Assembly: GCA_023052935.1 (NCBI GenBank)
Contig: CM041298.1
Coordinates: forward strand, 24,781,692-24,845,691
Origin: Piezodorus guildinii
Taxonomy: Eukaryota > Arthropoda > Insecta > Hemiptera > Pentatomidae
Direction of reading: 5' to 3'
DNA: 64,000 nt
How positions within the stretch are numbered: position 1 is the stretch's first letter; every line of letters starts with the position of its first letter. The position numbers and the translations under genes are program-made. The notes under the pieces were generated by a model. That model saw nothing but the letters and a program-made list of their open reading frames with translations, had not been told where the DNA came from and searched no databases. This document shows positions 33,625 to 45,315 of the stretch, piece after piece.

Positions 33625-34430
33625 TTTAGGTTCCCCTGAGTCTCAATAACCAGTCGCGCGAAAAGGTCTGTGTCTTGTAAGTCTAGCATGAAAAAGAAAA
33701 GTCGTACGAAACTGAAATATCATATTTATGCCCGAGGTGTAACAGCAAGTTTTTCATTAAAAAAAGTTGAGCAGAGAGCCCCTTTATTCGATGAATTTCG
33801 CATCCTTTTATGATTTTCTCAAAAACGGCTTTAACGATTTATATTAAACTGGCTATATTGATGTAAAAGTCAATGGTATTTAATGTCATATATGTTACAT
33901 TCTGATTAAAATAGACAGACAGGGCTTCGTTGCCTATGTATTCAACTTTATTTTCAAAAGTATCTTTAATTTTGTAAATTCTTAAAAAATAACCATATCA
34001 TCTTCTTAGCATTGAAAAAAACGCGCAAATATATAAGTTAAACCAATACGTCAAACAACATAAGGAGAAAAAAACAAACATATGTTGATATGCGAATTTT
34101 GAACATAACAGTAATATGAGCCACAAGAACAATTAACATTTATCAAATACAACTTATCCATTTTCTTTTTTTTTTACATGATTTTATTGTACATTTCAAC
34201 CTTATGTTATTTTCATTTACTTCTGCTAACTTCATTTTGGTACATCGTTCTTTTGTAGATAGGTGAGGGCGATAATAACAAGAAGCAGTTTTTGCCATTA
34301 AAATTAAAACAACAGAACAGTAATAATATATGTAATATACCGTTGGAAATCTAAGGATTTTAGAAAAGAAAAAAAATATCTTATGTAAAAAGATGTATTT
34401 TGTAATGGAGTGTCGATGTGTGGTTATTAT
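33625..34430 (+). mobile_element. MITE-A, 5' part of a copy split by LINE-C
   Basis: Runs from GTTTTAGGTTCCCCTGAGTC to the CCGTTGGAAATCTAAGGATT landmark and stops at about 34430. The rest of the same copy resumes at 36570-36740. The block between is a later insertion. Confidence 0.8.
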
Positions 34431-34489
34431 TAAGGATGACATGAACACGCATTGTCGAGGTCTCACAGAAGGCAATAGAGCAATTAAAG

Positions 34490-35150
34490 CAATAGAATAA
34501 GTTAGAGGATGGTGTCCACCGTGGTAGAAGTACGTACCTCAGCACTAAGTATGAGGTAACCCTACAAGGTAGGGGTTAACCCGCACCTACCAATTAGCAA
34601 TGAATACTGGTTAGGAGGGAAATGCCGCGTGAGGTAGAAGCTCAACAGCATCGGATAGGACTCCTCGTAGGTGTAGTGTTGAAGCCATACACCCCATCCT
34701 ATGAGGAGGTTGGGAAGGATTAGGGAGAGAAGGTAGGTAAGGATGAGAAATAAAGATGGACTATATTTATGATACTAAGACAGAGATATTCTGACCTGAA
34801 GCAGGTTGGCGATCTAAAGAGCTGAGCTAACTCTAGCTGTAGTAATAAAACAATGCAAATTATTTTTAGCGAGAACTTCTCTACCAGGGTAGTGTCTTGG
34901 CCCTAGGTCAAGTTACCTTGAAATGTTTGTTTATTATCATAAATAAGAACAATGATATTTACAATGACAATGAACAAGTAACAATATATTTAAACGATAC
35001 ATCTTATATTCGGCCGGTGACTTAAGTCGGCAGCACTATCGCTACATTTGAGCGAGCGCGTGAAGCATCTGCTACAGGAGATTTCGAGCATTTGTGATTT
35101 AATGATTTAGAAGAGGTGGAATATCAGACCACTTCTCCAAGTCCGGTGAT
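34490..35150. other. Unrecognised block of higher GC next to LINE-C
   Basis: 34490-34930 is clearly less AT-rich (for example GGTGTCCACCGTGGTAGAAG, CACCCCATCCTATGAGGAGG) and unlike the other repeats here. It has no long frame. As it lies within the block that splits MITE-A it probably belongs to a mobile element, perhaps an unrelated 3' or 5' region. (AAT)n at about 35153-35181 marks the tail of the LINE-C copy that follows. Confidence 0.4.
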
Positions 35151-35151
35151 C

Positions 35152-35182
<31 letters not shown>

Positions 35183-35185
35183 GGC

Positions 35186-35600
35186 TTAGCGAACCCGAAG
35201 GTTCGATGCCGATACCACCAAATTCCGCCTACACAGACTCGTCCAATGCTCACCATTCAAGCCCAAGCTCCCGAGATCAGCCTTAACGCAATCCTCCCAT
35301 CTCCGCTTCGGCCTACCTTTCGGACGCCTACCAGTCGGATTAGCAAATACCAACTTTCTCGGAATCCGCTCGTCATCGAGCCCAACAACTTTACTCGCCC
35401 ATTTGAGTCTCCGCGATGCAATCAGCTCAATTATATTCACAGGATGCAAGTTCCGCAATTCCGCGTTATGCAACCTTCTAAACTCCCCAGTGGCCTCATC
35501 TCCCTTTGGACCAAATATTTTACGCAATACCTTATTTTCGAAAACCTTAAGCCGTTGTTCATCCTTCAAAGTAAGCGGCCACGTTTCACATCCGTAAAGA
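35186..35600 (-). pseudogene. LINE-C, C-terminal fragment (first of two)
   Basis: The minus strand reads MKDEQRLKVFENKVLRKIFG, LRNLHPVNIIELIASRRLKW, RKLVFANPTGRRPKGRPKRR and WEDCVKADLGSLGLNGEHW, the C-terminus of a non-LTR reverse transcriptase. The tail is (ATT)n at 35153-35181 (minus reading AAT). The 5' end is truncated at KDEQR, with short duplicated AACCGTTATATTATCAATAA units at 35600-35690 joining it to the next copy. Confidence 0.85.
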
Positions 35601-35693
35601 ACCGTTGGAAGAACCGTTATATTATCAATAATATAAAGAACCGTTATATTATCAAATAAAGAACCGTTATATTATCAATAATAATATGATAAA

Positions 35694-36560
35694 TTATTTG
35701 ATAAAACACATGTTTCTATCGAATAATAATAATAGGCTTACCACCAATTTTCGCATGCACAGACTTGTCCAATGTTCACCGTTCAAGCCCAAGCCCCCGA
35801 GATCAGCCTTAACGCAATCCTCCCATCGACGCATCGGCCTACCTTCCGGACACCTACCAGTCGGATTAGCGAATACCAACTTTCTTAAAATCCGTTCCTC
35901 AGGAAGTCCAATAACTTTAATCGCCCATTTAAGTCTCCGCGATGCTATTAACTCAATTATATTCACAGGGTACAAACTACGCTATTCCGCATTGTGCGAC
36001 CTTCTAAACTCTCAGGTGTCCACATTTCTCTTCGCACCAAATATTTTACGCAGTACCTTATTTTCGAAAAACCTTGTGCCGTTGTTCATCCTTCAAAGTA
36101 AGCGGCCATGTTTCACATCCGTAATGAACCGTTGGAAGAATAATAGTTTTATAAATTCTAACCTTTAAGTTTTTAGATAGAAGCCGCGAACTAAGTAATT
36201 TAGCAACTGAATAATAACACGCATCTCCCACCTTTAACCGAAACTTTATTTCTTCCTGGATTTCATTTTTTCTTGTTATCATTGAACCTAAATACTTCAA
36301 TTTCTCTACGTGTTCAAAAGTATGCCCTGATATATCAATATCACCAAGATCGCCACCGTTTCTGCTACTAATCATATATTTCGTCTTATCGGTATTTAAT
36401 TCAAGTCCTATTTCTTTACCGGTTTTTATTAACTCACTCGTATTTAGTTGTATGGTTTCTGTGTCTTCACTTAGCAGTACCAAATCATCGGCATACCCCA
36501 AAACCGCAAACTTATCATCCATATTCAAATCTTTCTCGGTACACGTCACCTTTTCTATGA
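35694..36560 (-). pseudogene. LINE-C, reverse transcriptase C-terminal half (second copy)
   Basis: 36549-36058: FAVLGYADDLVLLSEDTETI (catalytic YADD, motif C), IGLELNTDKTKYMIS (motif D), EKLKYLGSMI (motif E), YKTIILPTVHYGCETWPLTL, then KDEQRHKVFRK. After a frameshift near 36060-35980 the same C-terminal block as the first copy follows (YPVNIIELIASRRLKWAIKV ... WEDCVKADLGGLGLNGEHW). 5'-truncated and frameshifted. Confidence 0.88.
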
Positions 36561-36569
36561 CATATTCTA

Positions 36570-36740
36570 AAACTATATTAAATAAATATGTTTCTATCGA
36601 AACTCAATTTAATTAATTCATTATCCTTTTCTCTTTCACGTACCTTTATATTTTACCTCTGACTGTATATGAAAATCCTTAAACTGATTTTATCAACGGA
36701 GGTAAGTAAAAGTCGTTTGTTACGCGCACCAGATTTTTTT
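36570..36740 (+). mobile_element. MITE-A, 3' part of the copy split by LINE-C
   Basis: Continues 33625-34430 and ends GGAGGTAAGTAAAAGTCGTT then TGCGC-like ACGCGCACCAG. Confidence 0.8.
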
Positions 36741-36744
36741 TTGT

Positions 36745-37035
36745 TAATTTTAATTATTTCTACTTGTCTTCCTCTAACACTGGAAGAAATACAATTTCCT
36801 TAGACTCTCTGTCGCGGTGAAATAGAGGCCTAGCGTTGTTCGTGACAAGTTTGAACACGGGTGGTCCCCAGTTGCATGATTTAAAACTTTCGTGTGCTTA
36901 CCCACCACGCTGCCCTTATACAAAATTACTTCGTGTCAATGACACACTGGGACATTTCAGTGTTTCAATTTATTCCATTCATATTATATTAATGAATGAA
37001 ATATTAAATTACGAAATAAGAAGCCGAATGAAATA
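36745..37035. other. No gene recognised
   Basis: A mixed-composition patch (36790-36960) with a short frame of ordinary composition, not recognised and without splice or start context I would trust. Confidence 0.4.
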
Positions 37036-37039
37036 TTAA

Positions 37040-37950
37040 AAATCTGGTGCGGGCAACACACGACTTTCCCTTACCTCCATTTTTCAAATCAATGAAAGAA
37101 TTTCCAAATACAGTTAGAGATAAAAATACGTGAAACTATTAAAGAATTAATTAAATTGAATTTATATAGAAACTCAAATTTATATAGTTTTATTAAAAAA
37201 TCTATTATATTATTATCTAAAACAATCATTTAGTTTCATCGGCTTTTTATCACTCTCTATTAACTTTTAAAAGCTTGTGAATGAGAAAAATTATTTTTTA
37301 AATCTTTAGCTTTCCACCGGTATATCATACATGTATATTACTGTTCTTATGTTCAAAAACTAAGAATTGCATTAAAAAAATATTTTTTCTGTTTTCTCCT
37401 TTAGTTGGGTATCGAATTTATTCAATTTATATATTTACCTCTTTTCATCAGTGATAACAAGATAATATAGTTATTTTTATAGAATCAACAAATTTAAAGG
37501 TACTTTAGAGAAAGAAAATTTAAATATCGGCATTTAAGCCCTGTCAGACCATTTTAATCAGAATAAAACCTACATGATTTTAAAGCATATTAAATTTTAC
37601 ATCGATGTAGCGAGTTTAATCAAAATCGTCTGAACCGTTTTTGAGAAAATCGAAAAAAGGTGCAAATTGCATATTATAAAGTGGCTCTTCTGGTAAGCTC
37701 ATTTTAATGAAAAGTGTTTTGTAACATCTCGGGCGTAGAATTGTCTTAAATATGAAATTTCAGTTTCATAGGGCTTACCGTTTCCCCCCGGGAGTTACCA
37801 CACACCCACACACACAGGCCTTTTTGCGGGACTTGGTTATTTGGACTCAGGGGACACTAAAATGTGTATTTCCGTTGAAAACTGGAATTCGAAAATTTTC
37901 ACGATCGAAATACTTTCCCTTACTATATGTAGTATGTGAAAGTAAAAATC
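37040..37950 (-). mobile_element. MITE-A, near full-length
   Basis: Reverse copy from AAAAATCTGGTGCGGGCAAC to GTAGTATGTGAAAGTAAAAA. All landmarks are present, including CCCGGGAGTTACCACACACC and GGGACTTGGTTATTTGGACT. Confidence 0.9.
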
Positions 37951-37999
37951 ATGATTGTTTTACATTCGGATTTTCCGAAAACGTTCCCTAATTATTATT

Positions 38000-38895
38000 T
38001 AAATTTTACTTTCACTTACCTATATATGAAGTATATAGCAAGGGATTGATTGGGATCGTAGTAATTTTCGAATTATATTTTACATGGAAATACACCATGA
38101 GTATAAATAACCAAGGTCCCGCAAAAAGGTGACAGTGTGTTTTTGCTTGTGATTGGTAAGTACAACACAAAAAGGAAAAGACGTACAAAACTGAAATTTC
38201 TTATTTATGATAAACATACGCTCGAGATGTCACAGCAACGTTTTTACGGAAATCAGGTAAATTTTACCATGCATTTTGCACCTTTTTTAAGATTTTCTCA
38301 AAAAGGACTCTTTACGACTTTGAATAAACACCATATATCAATGTCAAATGTAATGGGTTTAATATCATGTAGGTTTAATATTGTGTAAAATACTCTGAAA
38401 GGGTTTTAATGCCGATTTTTTAAAATTTTCTTCCTCTAAAGTACCTTTAATTTTTTAGATTTGAATCAATTAACCATATCATCTTGTTAACATTAATAAA
38501 AAGCAGATAAATCTATAAGTTCAATTATTTTGATATACAGCTAAAGAAGAAAAGAGCAAAAATATCTTTTTATGCAATTTTTGAACATAAAAACAGTAAT
38601 ATAGATGTATAATATACCTTTGAAAAACTAAAGGTTTTAGAAAAAATATTATATAAATTCACCATTGTATGTAGAAGTTAATGGAGAGTGATGAAAAGTC
38701 GATAAAACTAACTGATTGTTGAAAGATAATTATATGACAGATTATGTAATAAAATACATGTTTCTATTGAAACACTCTAATTAATTCTTTAACAATTTAT
38801 TTTTATCACGAACTGTATTTAAGAATTCTTAAGTTGATTATAACAATAGAGGTGAGTGAGAGTCTTGTTTGTGTTGCGCGCACCAGTTTTTTTTT
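38000..38895 (+). mobile_element. MITE-A, near full-length
   Basis: Forward copy from ATTTTACTTTCACTTACCTA to GAGGTGAGTGAGAGTCTTG..GCGCGCACCAG. It lies 50 bp after an inverted copy, so the two form a large loose inverted repeat (37040-38895). Confidence 0.9.
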
Positions 38896-39289
38896 TTTTT
38901 ATAGCATTTTGAACCTGAGTCAAGGATTATAGTTTACGGTTATTTCAAAGCTTTATTTTTATGTTTTATTTCGGTGAGTATGTACGTTAAGACATTTTGT
39001 TTTACGTTTGCGTATAAAAAAAAAATCACTTTCATTTGGAACTAATTACAAATATGTACAATTTAATTATTTTATATAATGCTTCGAACCAAAAGAACAA
39101 AGCAACATCATTAATCCGAATATCAAATAGTTGTGAAAAGAGAGAAAATAATAAGTAAATAACTTCTACTAGGTAATTGCGTTGAAGATAATTAAAATTA
39201 AATAAATTGATTAGCAAAGTGCAAAAGTTCCCTTCTCTCTCTCTCTCTCTCTCTCTCTCACTGAGCCTAATAGTTAGTTTTGAATATCA

Positions 39290-39420
39290 GAATCGTTGAG
39301 CGTCTCTATGGGAAGACAGCGCATTTGGGATTTGGAAGATCATAAAGAAGAAGCATGACGGATATGGATTGGTTGGGAATTCCAGAGTTTAGGGCAGACA
39401 AGAAAGGAATGGTCAAAGTT
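39290..39420 (-). pseudogene. LINE-E C-terminal scrap
   Basis: The minus strand reads an 'ALNSGIPNQSISVMLLL'-like end, comparable to the WNSLPTHIR motif at 46075-46270. A (CT)n run (39233-39260) precedes it. Confidence 0.4.
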
Positions 39421-39823
39421 GTGGATATCGCTTTAGGGCTCTATGAGTAGAAATGTAAATGTCAGAATTGTATGATCTTATTTTTATTTAGTGTAATAAA
39501 GTTATAAATTGTAAGAGACATAAGGATGTATGCAGGGTGCTGGGAGCTAATGATAGGGAATATTTTCAAGGAGTTGAAGGAGCTATTTAAATAAGAAATT
39601 TTAAAAGTTTACAATAACATATAAGCCACATGGTGAAAAGAGACCAAATAACCAAGTTTTGTGAGAGTAAATAAAATTCTAAATATATAACTTTTATGTT
39701 GGAAAATTAGCGCAGCACGTGGGTGTGTGGCTATCACGTTAATCCAGCACACCAAAGTTGGAATCCTAGTATCAGGACTTTGTAAATAGGTATTCAATAT
39801 ATATATAATACCTATCTATCTAT

Positions 39824-39931
39824 AGCAAAGATACAAAGGAATAGTTTAGTTATGGATGATTTTCCATATTTATGACGTCAGGAGTTTGGGGTTTCCTCCT
39901 TTTGTTTATTTGTTTTCATTTTATATTGTAT

Positions 39932-39938
<7 letters not shown>
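39824..39938 (+). repeat. 115-bp dispersed repeat, first copy
   Basis: GCAAAGATACAAAGGAATAG ... GGGGTTTCCTCCTTTTGTT is repeated at 40670-40797 with small changes; both end before ATATTGTATTTATAAT-type sequence. Function unknown. Confidence 0.8.

Positions 39939-40000
<62 letters not shown>
39938..40000. repeat. (AT)n microsatellite
   Basis: About 62 bp of pure AT. Confidence 0.97.
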
Positions 40001-40002
<2 letters not shown>

Positions 40003-40009
40003 AATTGGA

Positions 40010-40300
40010 TTATGGGGATCCCCTTACCATCGAATCCCTCGCACATCCAAAATCCTGCGCAACATCCTAAGTGTCACTTAATTTGCCACTAATTAAATAA
40101 TCCATAAAGAACTGCATATAACATTAGTTTCAGTCTTACCCCGAAGTAGATGTATCTCCTTTCATTCCGAACTGCCAGCTCTATCCACTTGTCCGCAATC
40201 TCTCTTTATTTCTCCTTCTGAAAATACGACGTCTTCGTAACCTACTAAATTAATTAAACACTGAAGTGTGTAGTTTCTTCTGACTCCCATATGATCAATT
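40010..40300 (+). pseudogene. Jockey-like LINE (LINE-A) 3' scrap
   Basis: SNPSHIQNPAQHPK-like start (SLQSKILRNILS in another frame), FATN.IIHKELH-like, then ACTGAAGTGTGTAGTTTCTT of the 3' UTR. Strongly decayed. Confidence 0.6.
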
Positions 40301-40359
40301 GTCACATTTACTTGATGTATTTTTTTTATTGTAGCAAATATTGTTAAAAAATATATATA

Positions 40360-41515
40360 TGTATATATAAGTTTTCTACTGTTCTTAAGTTTTAGTCGAT
40401 AAATAAACAATTTTATTTTTGCAACGTTTCGAGAATTTATTGTTCTCATAATCATGCCTTAAAAGTGTATACATCAATTAATGTATGATGTTATTGTTAG
40501 ATATAGAAAAGAATACATCGAACAATGAATAGACATACAGTAGATAAGTAGATATTTCAATTAGAATTTACATTAAAGATATTATTAGAAATTTACTTAC
40601 AATTATAGACAAAATAGTGTTTTTGATAAACATTCGTGTAGACCACAAACTTTGAAAGAACACTGAAGCAAAGATACAAAGGAATAGTTCAGGTATTGAG
40701 GATTTTCCATATTTATAACTTCAGGAGTCTGGGGTTTCCTCCTTTTGTTAATGTTTGTTTATATTTGTTTTCATTTTATATAGTATTTATAATAATTATT
40801 ATTGTTATTCAGGCGTTTTTTTTTTTAATACGTGTTCATTAAATTTGAGTGACATGAATTAGGGTTTTGGACATCCGATTTTTTATTTATGGCGCGATTT
40901 TTATTTTTTTCTATGGTAATCGTTTCAGTAAAATTTGGTTTGAAGTTGTTTTTTTAATGAATAATTTTGGGAGAGTGAAATTTGAATGAATGTTTCGTTT
41001 TTCTTAAATGATGGTGAACAGGGCAGTCTGGTCTGGTATATTAGGGTTTTTTTAATTGAAGTGCAGCTGTATTTGTGTTGATACACTCTCCTTTTGAAAT
41101 ATTGTTCTTATGTTCCAAAATAATATTTTTCGCAATTGTCTACTCAAGGAATTTCCTATATTATTTATATTAAAGAAACTTTATAGAAGGTTTTTAGAAT
41201 ATTCCATAAAGATAGCCCTCATTTTTTTTTACTTTATCGGAAAAAATATAGGCGCCCCCGTAAACAAGAGACACTTGACTACACTCGTATAAATATAATA
41301 AATTATCAGATAATGGTGAAGCCACCTTTATCGGGTATTTTCCTTCCAATTGGCACTTAAGGTAGGTAGTAAATAAATACATAGCGCCTTAGTATGCCAC
41401 CAGCTCAGCATTTTATTTTTCTACAATTTTTTATTTATTTCAGAAGTACTAGTAGAATTTAATTATTCTTGCTCTCACACACTCGTATATGTTATTAGGA
41501 CGATAAAATTGGTAA
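40360..41515. other. No gene; hairpin motif and dispersed repeat copy
   Basis: GAGAA-CAATAAA-TTCTCGAAACGTT hairpin (minus strand, about 40425-40450). Second copy of the 115-bp repeat at 40670-40797. The remainder is AT-rich without a convincing frame. Confidence 0.5.
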
Positions 41516-41519
41516 AGCT

Positions 41520-41993
41520 TCTTCTTCTTTCTCTAGCTCTCATGTGCCTTTCAGCGTAAAGCTTGTTTCTCCATGGCCAACTTCTTCCATAGTCATACGC
41601 CTCATTTGAGCCATTGACTTCCCTCGATTTACCCCTACTCTTTCCAGATAATCATTAAAGGTGGTTAGTGGTCTACCAACTGGTCTACTCCCTTCTGGCC
41701 TTACTTCCAGGTACCATTTGGCTTTTGTATCCTCCGGCATTCTACATATATGGTTATGGTTTAAGTGGTTCAGGCACTTCAGTTGTCGTTCCTCAATCCT
41801 GCTTTTCATGGTTGTCACTTTTAAATCCTTCCTAATAGTTTCGTTCCTGACGCAGTCCCTTCTTGTTTTTCCCACTACTTGCCTAAAAAATCTCATTCCA
41901 GCTGTAATGAGTCTAATAGAATTTATCTAGGTCTATCCAGTTTTCTTCTCCATACAACAGGACCGGAAGAAATACTGTCTTAAAATGACTAAT
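41520..41993 (-). pseudogene. LINE-D, C-terminal part
   Basis: The minus strand reads FKTVFLPVLLYGEENW (near 41990-41930), MRFFRQVVGKTRRDCVRNET, RQLKCLNHLNHNHICRMP, EGSRPVGRPLTTFNDYLERV. This is the C-terminal region of an RTE-like non-LTR reverse transcriptase. Its upstream half is at 42890-43340, separated by a MITE-A insertion. Confidence 0.82.
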
Positions 41994-41994
41994 T

Positions 41995-42875
41995 TTACTT
42001 TGACTTACTATATATAGTAAGGGGAAGTATTGCGATGGTGAAAATTTTCGAATTTCAGGTTTCAACGGAAATACACGTTTTAGGGTCCCCTGAGTCAAAA
42101 TAACCAAGTCTCGCAAAAAGGTCTGTGTGTGTGTGTACCGGACGGAAACGGTAAGTCCTATGAAACTGAAATTTCATATTTAAGACAATTCTACGCCCGA
42201 GACGTTACAAAACATTTTTCATTAAAATGAACTTACCAGAAGAGCCACTTTATACCATGCAATTTGCACCTTTTTTCGATTTTCTCAAAAACTGTTCCGA
42301 CGATTTTGATTAAACTCGCTATATCGATGTAAAATTTAATAGGCTTTAATATCATGTAGGTTTTATTCCGATTAAAATGGTCTGACAGGGCTTCAATGCC
42401 GATATTTTAAATTTTCTTCCCCTAAAGTACCTTTAATTTTGTAGATTAAATAAAAATAACTATATTATCTTGTTAAAGCTGATGAAAAACAGGTAAATAT
42501 ATAAATTCGATACCCACCTAAAGGAGAAAACAGATAAAATAATTTTTTAATGCAATTTTTCGTTTTTGAAAATAAGAGCAGTAATATGTATGATATACGG
42601 TTGGAAAGCTAAAGATTTTAGAAAAAATATTATCTCATACACAAGCTTTTAAAAGTTAATAGAGAGTGATGAAATGAACATAAAACTAACTGATTATTTT
42701 AGATAATAATGCAATAGATTTTTTAATAAAACACATTTTTCTATATAAATTCAATTTAATTAATTCCTTAATAGTTTCACGTATTTTTATCTCTAACTGT
42801 TTTTGAAAATTCTTTCATTGATTTTAAAAATGGAGGTAAGTGAAGGTCGTGTGTTGCCTGCACCAGATTTTTATT
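41995..42875 (+). mobile_element. MITE-A inserted into LINE-D
   Basis: Near full-length forward copy from TTTTACTTTGACTTACTATA to GGAGGTAAGTGAAGGTCGTG..CCTGCACCAG. LINE-D sequence lies on both sides in the same orientation, so this copy inserted after LINE-D. Confidence 0.9.
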
Positions 42876-42889
42876 TTTCGGGATATTTT

Positions 42890-43340
42890 TTTTTTCCCGA
42901 CTATGGTATTGGATATTTGGACGTAGACGCTTTTTGCTTTGCTGATACGACTTCAGATTTCCATATCTAGGTTGCCATCCCAACTTATTTAGGTTCCTAG
43001 ATATTATTAGGTTTCTACACATTCTAGCAACTCTCCATTGCAGGTTATATTTATTTTCTCGATCTCCCTCCCGAATTGCAACACTTTTATTGCATTTATC
43101 TCCATGCCCTTTCTGTATAGTTCTTCCCTCCATTCTATTACAGCTTTCTGGAGGTTCTCTAGGGAACCCGCAATGAGCACAATGTCGTCAGCATAAACTG
43201 AGAATGGAGCCAGTACTGGGAGTAGATTTCGATACCCTACCACCGCTCTGGGGGTTCTTATCTTACATATTTTAATGATCTCATCCATGAACGCTACGAA
43301 TAGGAGTGGGCTCAAGCTATCTCCATGTTTTACTTCTTTT
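42890..43340 (-). pseudogene. LINE-D, reverse transcriptase palm part
   Basis: The minus strand has (LS)PLLFVAFMDEIIKIC (end of motif B), FSVYADDIVLIAGS (catalytic YADD), LQKAVIEWREELYRKGMEIN and ITCNGELLECVETF. A +1 frame over 42777-43133 is a shadow. Followed downstream by the MITE-A insertion and then 41520-41993. Confidence 0.82.
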
Positions 43341-43497
43341 GTGAAGGGGAACGGTTGAGATTAATTACTTTATATTTCATAATATTTGCACTGTATTTCT
43401 ACGACGAATCCTAACAGGGAGGGAATGCCCCATCCAAAAACAGAAAACGCTGCAAATTATTGCAAAATGGTTTATTATTTCAAAATAACAATACTAG

Positions 43498-43780
43498 AGT
43501 AAAGTTGGAGGCTGGTTTCTACTTTACCACTCTTTTATTTAAAATAATCGCACTACGTTTCGGCTACAATGCCATCTTCAGGTGTAGTGGAACTAATTAG
43601 ATCTAAATGTGAGTAGCTGCCCTCAAGCCAAAGCCCCATGTCTAAATCTTTGGCTTGAAAGCATGGCTTGAATTAGTTCCACTGCACCTGAAGATGGCAT
43701 TGTAGCCAAAACGTAGTGCGATTGTTTTCAATAAAAGAGTGGTGAAATAGAAATTAGCCTCCAACTTTATTCATAGAAAT
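43498..43780. mobile_element. Inverted-repeat element of about 280 bp (MITE-like)
   Basis: The left arm (AAAGTTGGAGGCTGGTTTCT...CACTACGTTTCGGCTACAA...) is mirrored by the right arm (...TTGTAGCCAAAACGTAGTGC...AATTAGCCTCCAACTTT), with arms of about 110 bp and a loop near 43620-43650. It carries CCTGAAGATGGC-ATTGTA-GCC(G/A)AAACG in each arm. No coding capacity. Confidence 0.85.
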
Positions 43781-43849
43781 TGACATTCACCTAAAAGAAT
43801 CTACACCTTATACAATACTAGAGTATAACTGTTTATAAAACTGTATATA

Positions 43850-44880
43850 CACAATTAACTAATATGGAAAGCAATAGATAATTTAAAAAAAATTATCATA
43901 TCACCACTGCTAATTTCAAAACGCTATCTCTGCTGTTCCTTGACTATATGTTATTCTTCTTTTTTCATTTTGTAGGAAATTTAATTTTTCATGAAAAGTA
44001 TTTGTACTAGACTGTTTTTCAATTTTCTATTCTTTTAATTTCTTTCGCTTTTCATCAAATAATTCAAATGGAATTTTCCAATTTCAGAACACCTTATATT
44101 TTTTTTCTATGATCAATAATAACCGAGATATAAGAGAGTTACATCTCTTACAAGTTGTAGCTTGTCCATATAAGATTTTTTTTCTTCTCTTTTTTCATCG
44201 TGTATTTTTGATCTCAAAAATTGTCTTTTCGATTTTTCTCCAATTTTAATAATAATCGATTTTTTTTGTGGAATAACATCGACTATAGTTTTTGACAGAT
44301 CACTTTTTTTTTTTTTTTAATCCATACTTCATCTTCAAAAATAACTGAGTTATCGGCGTCTTTATGAATAATGTTTCAATTTTTTTTCTTTTCTTTTTTC
44401 TCTTTTACATGATTATTCGCTGTTTTGTTGGTGAAAAATACTAGTAAATTGTTGTTGTTGTTTTGGTTTTAAGGGCAAAAAACTGCGAGTGGTTATTATT
44501 GCTCAAAACATCTTCCGAAGACGAAGTAGTAAATTGTTTCTTTATCTTTAAAAATAACTGAGTTATAGGCGTATATATGGCCAATATATCAATTTTTATC
44601 CGTTTTCTATTCTTAAAAAATATTTTTCTTGTTCATCGCGCTTTACTGATTCTAAAATACTGTACACATTTTTCTATATCTTCAAAAATAATTGAGTTAT
44701 GGGCGTATTTATGGATAAAATTTCAATTTTTTTTCTTTCCTTTTTTCTCTTTTTTTTATATTTAGTTTTTTTTTTTTAATAAACACTAATAAATTTTTTT
44801 CTCTATCTACAAAAATATCTGCTATTTTTAATTAAATCACTTTTAATCGGCCGCCATTTTCGAAATAACCAGCTGAAATG
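43850..44880. repeat. AT-rich repeats built on 'AAAATAACTGAGTTAT'
   Basis: (T/C)TTCAAAAATAACTGAGTTAT(A/C/G)GGCGT(A/C)TTTATG-like units at about 44332, 44550 and 44680, spaced roughly 130-220 bp, with T-rich linkers. A relative is inverted at 22490-22600. Non-coding. Confidence 0.65.
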
Positions 44881-45084
44881 ACGCGGGCGGCATACGGCGG
44901 ACAAACGGATTTTTTGAATTCGTTTTAGGGTTCTACGCATCTAGTAAGCCCTCAATTTACGTACACGAATACATATTTATATATATATATATATATTTTT
45001 TTTTTTTGGTTGGTTACAAAGGATCATTATTGAAAATAATAAAACCAAAATAAATATATCAAAAATTGGGGGAAAAGAGCTTAT

Positions 45085-45315
45085 ATTTAATGTCACTTTA
45101 TGCTGCTGTGGCTAATCGGAAGATGTTACTGCGTGAGTCCTAAATTTTGCATATCCAGGTTTAATCAGGACAGGGATCTTTAACGATTACCTGACATCGC
45201 TCATTCTAGGTACTGTTTGTTTACACTTCCTTAGAATATTAAAAACCTGCGAAGTTTGACCGTGACCTTTGGCATAGAAGGCTGTTGAGCTAGCCACTAT
45301 ACCAGATTTAAAAAA
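45085..45315 (-). mobile_element. SINE family 2 copy
   Basis: CACTTTATGCTGCTGTGGCT ... GGTTTAATCAGGACAGGGAT ... TTTGACCGTGACCTTTGGCA, as in 28133-28402, with a decayed B box. Confidence 0.8.

Noticed and set aside
42777..43133. 118-codon minus-strand frame
   Set aside because: Overlaps the LINE-D YADD frame in another register; a shadow.
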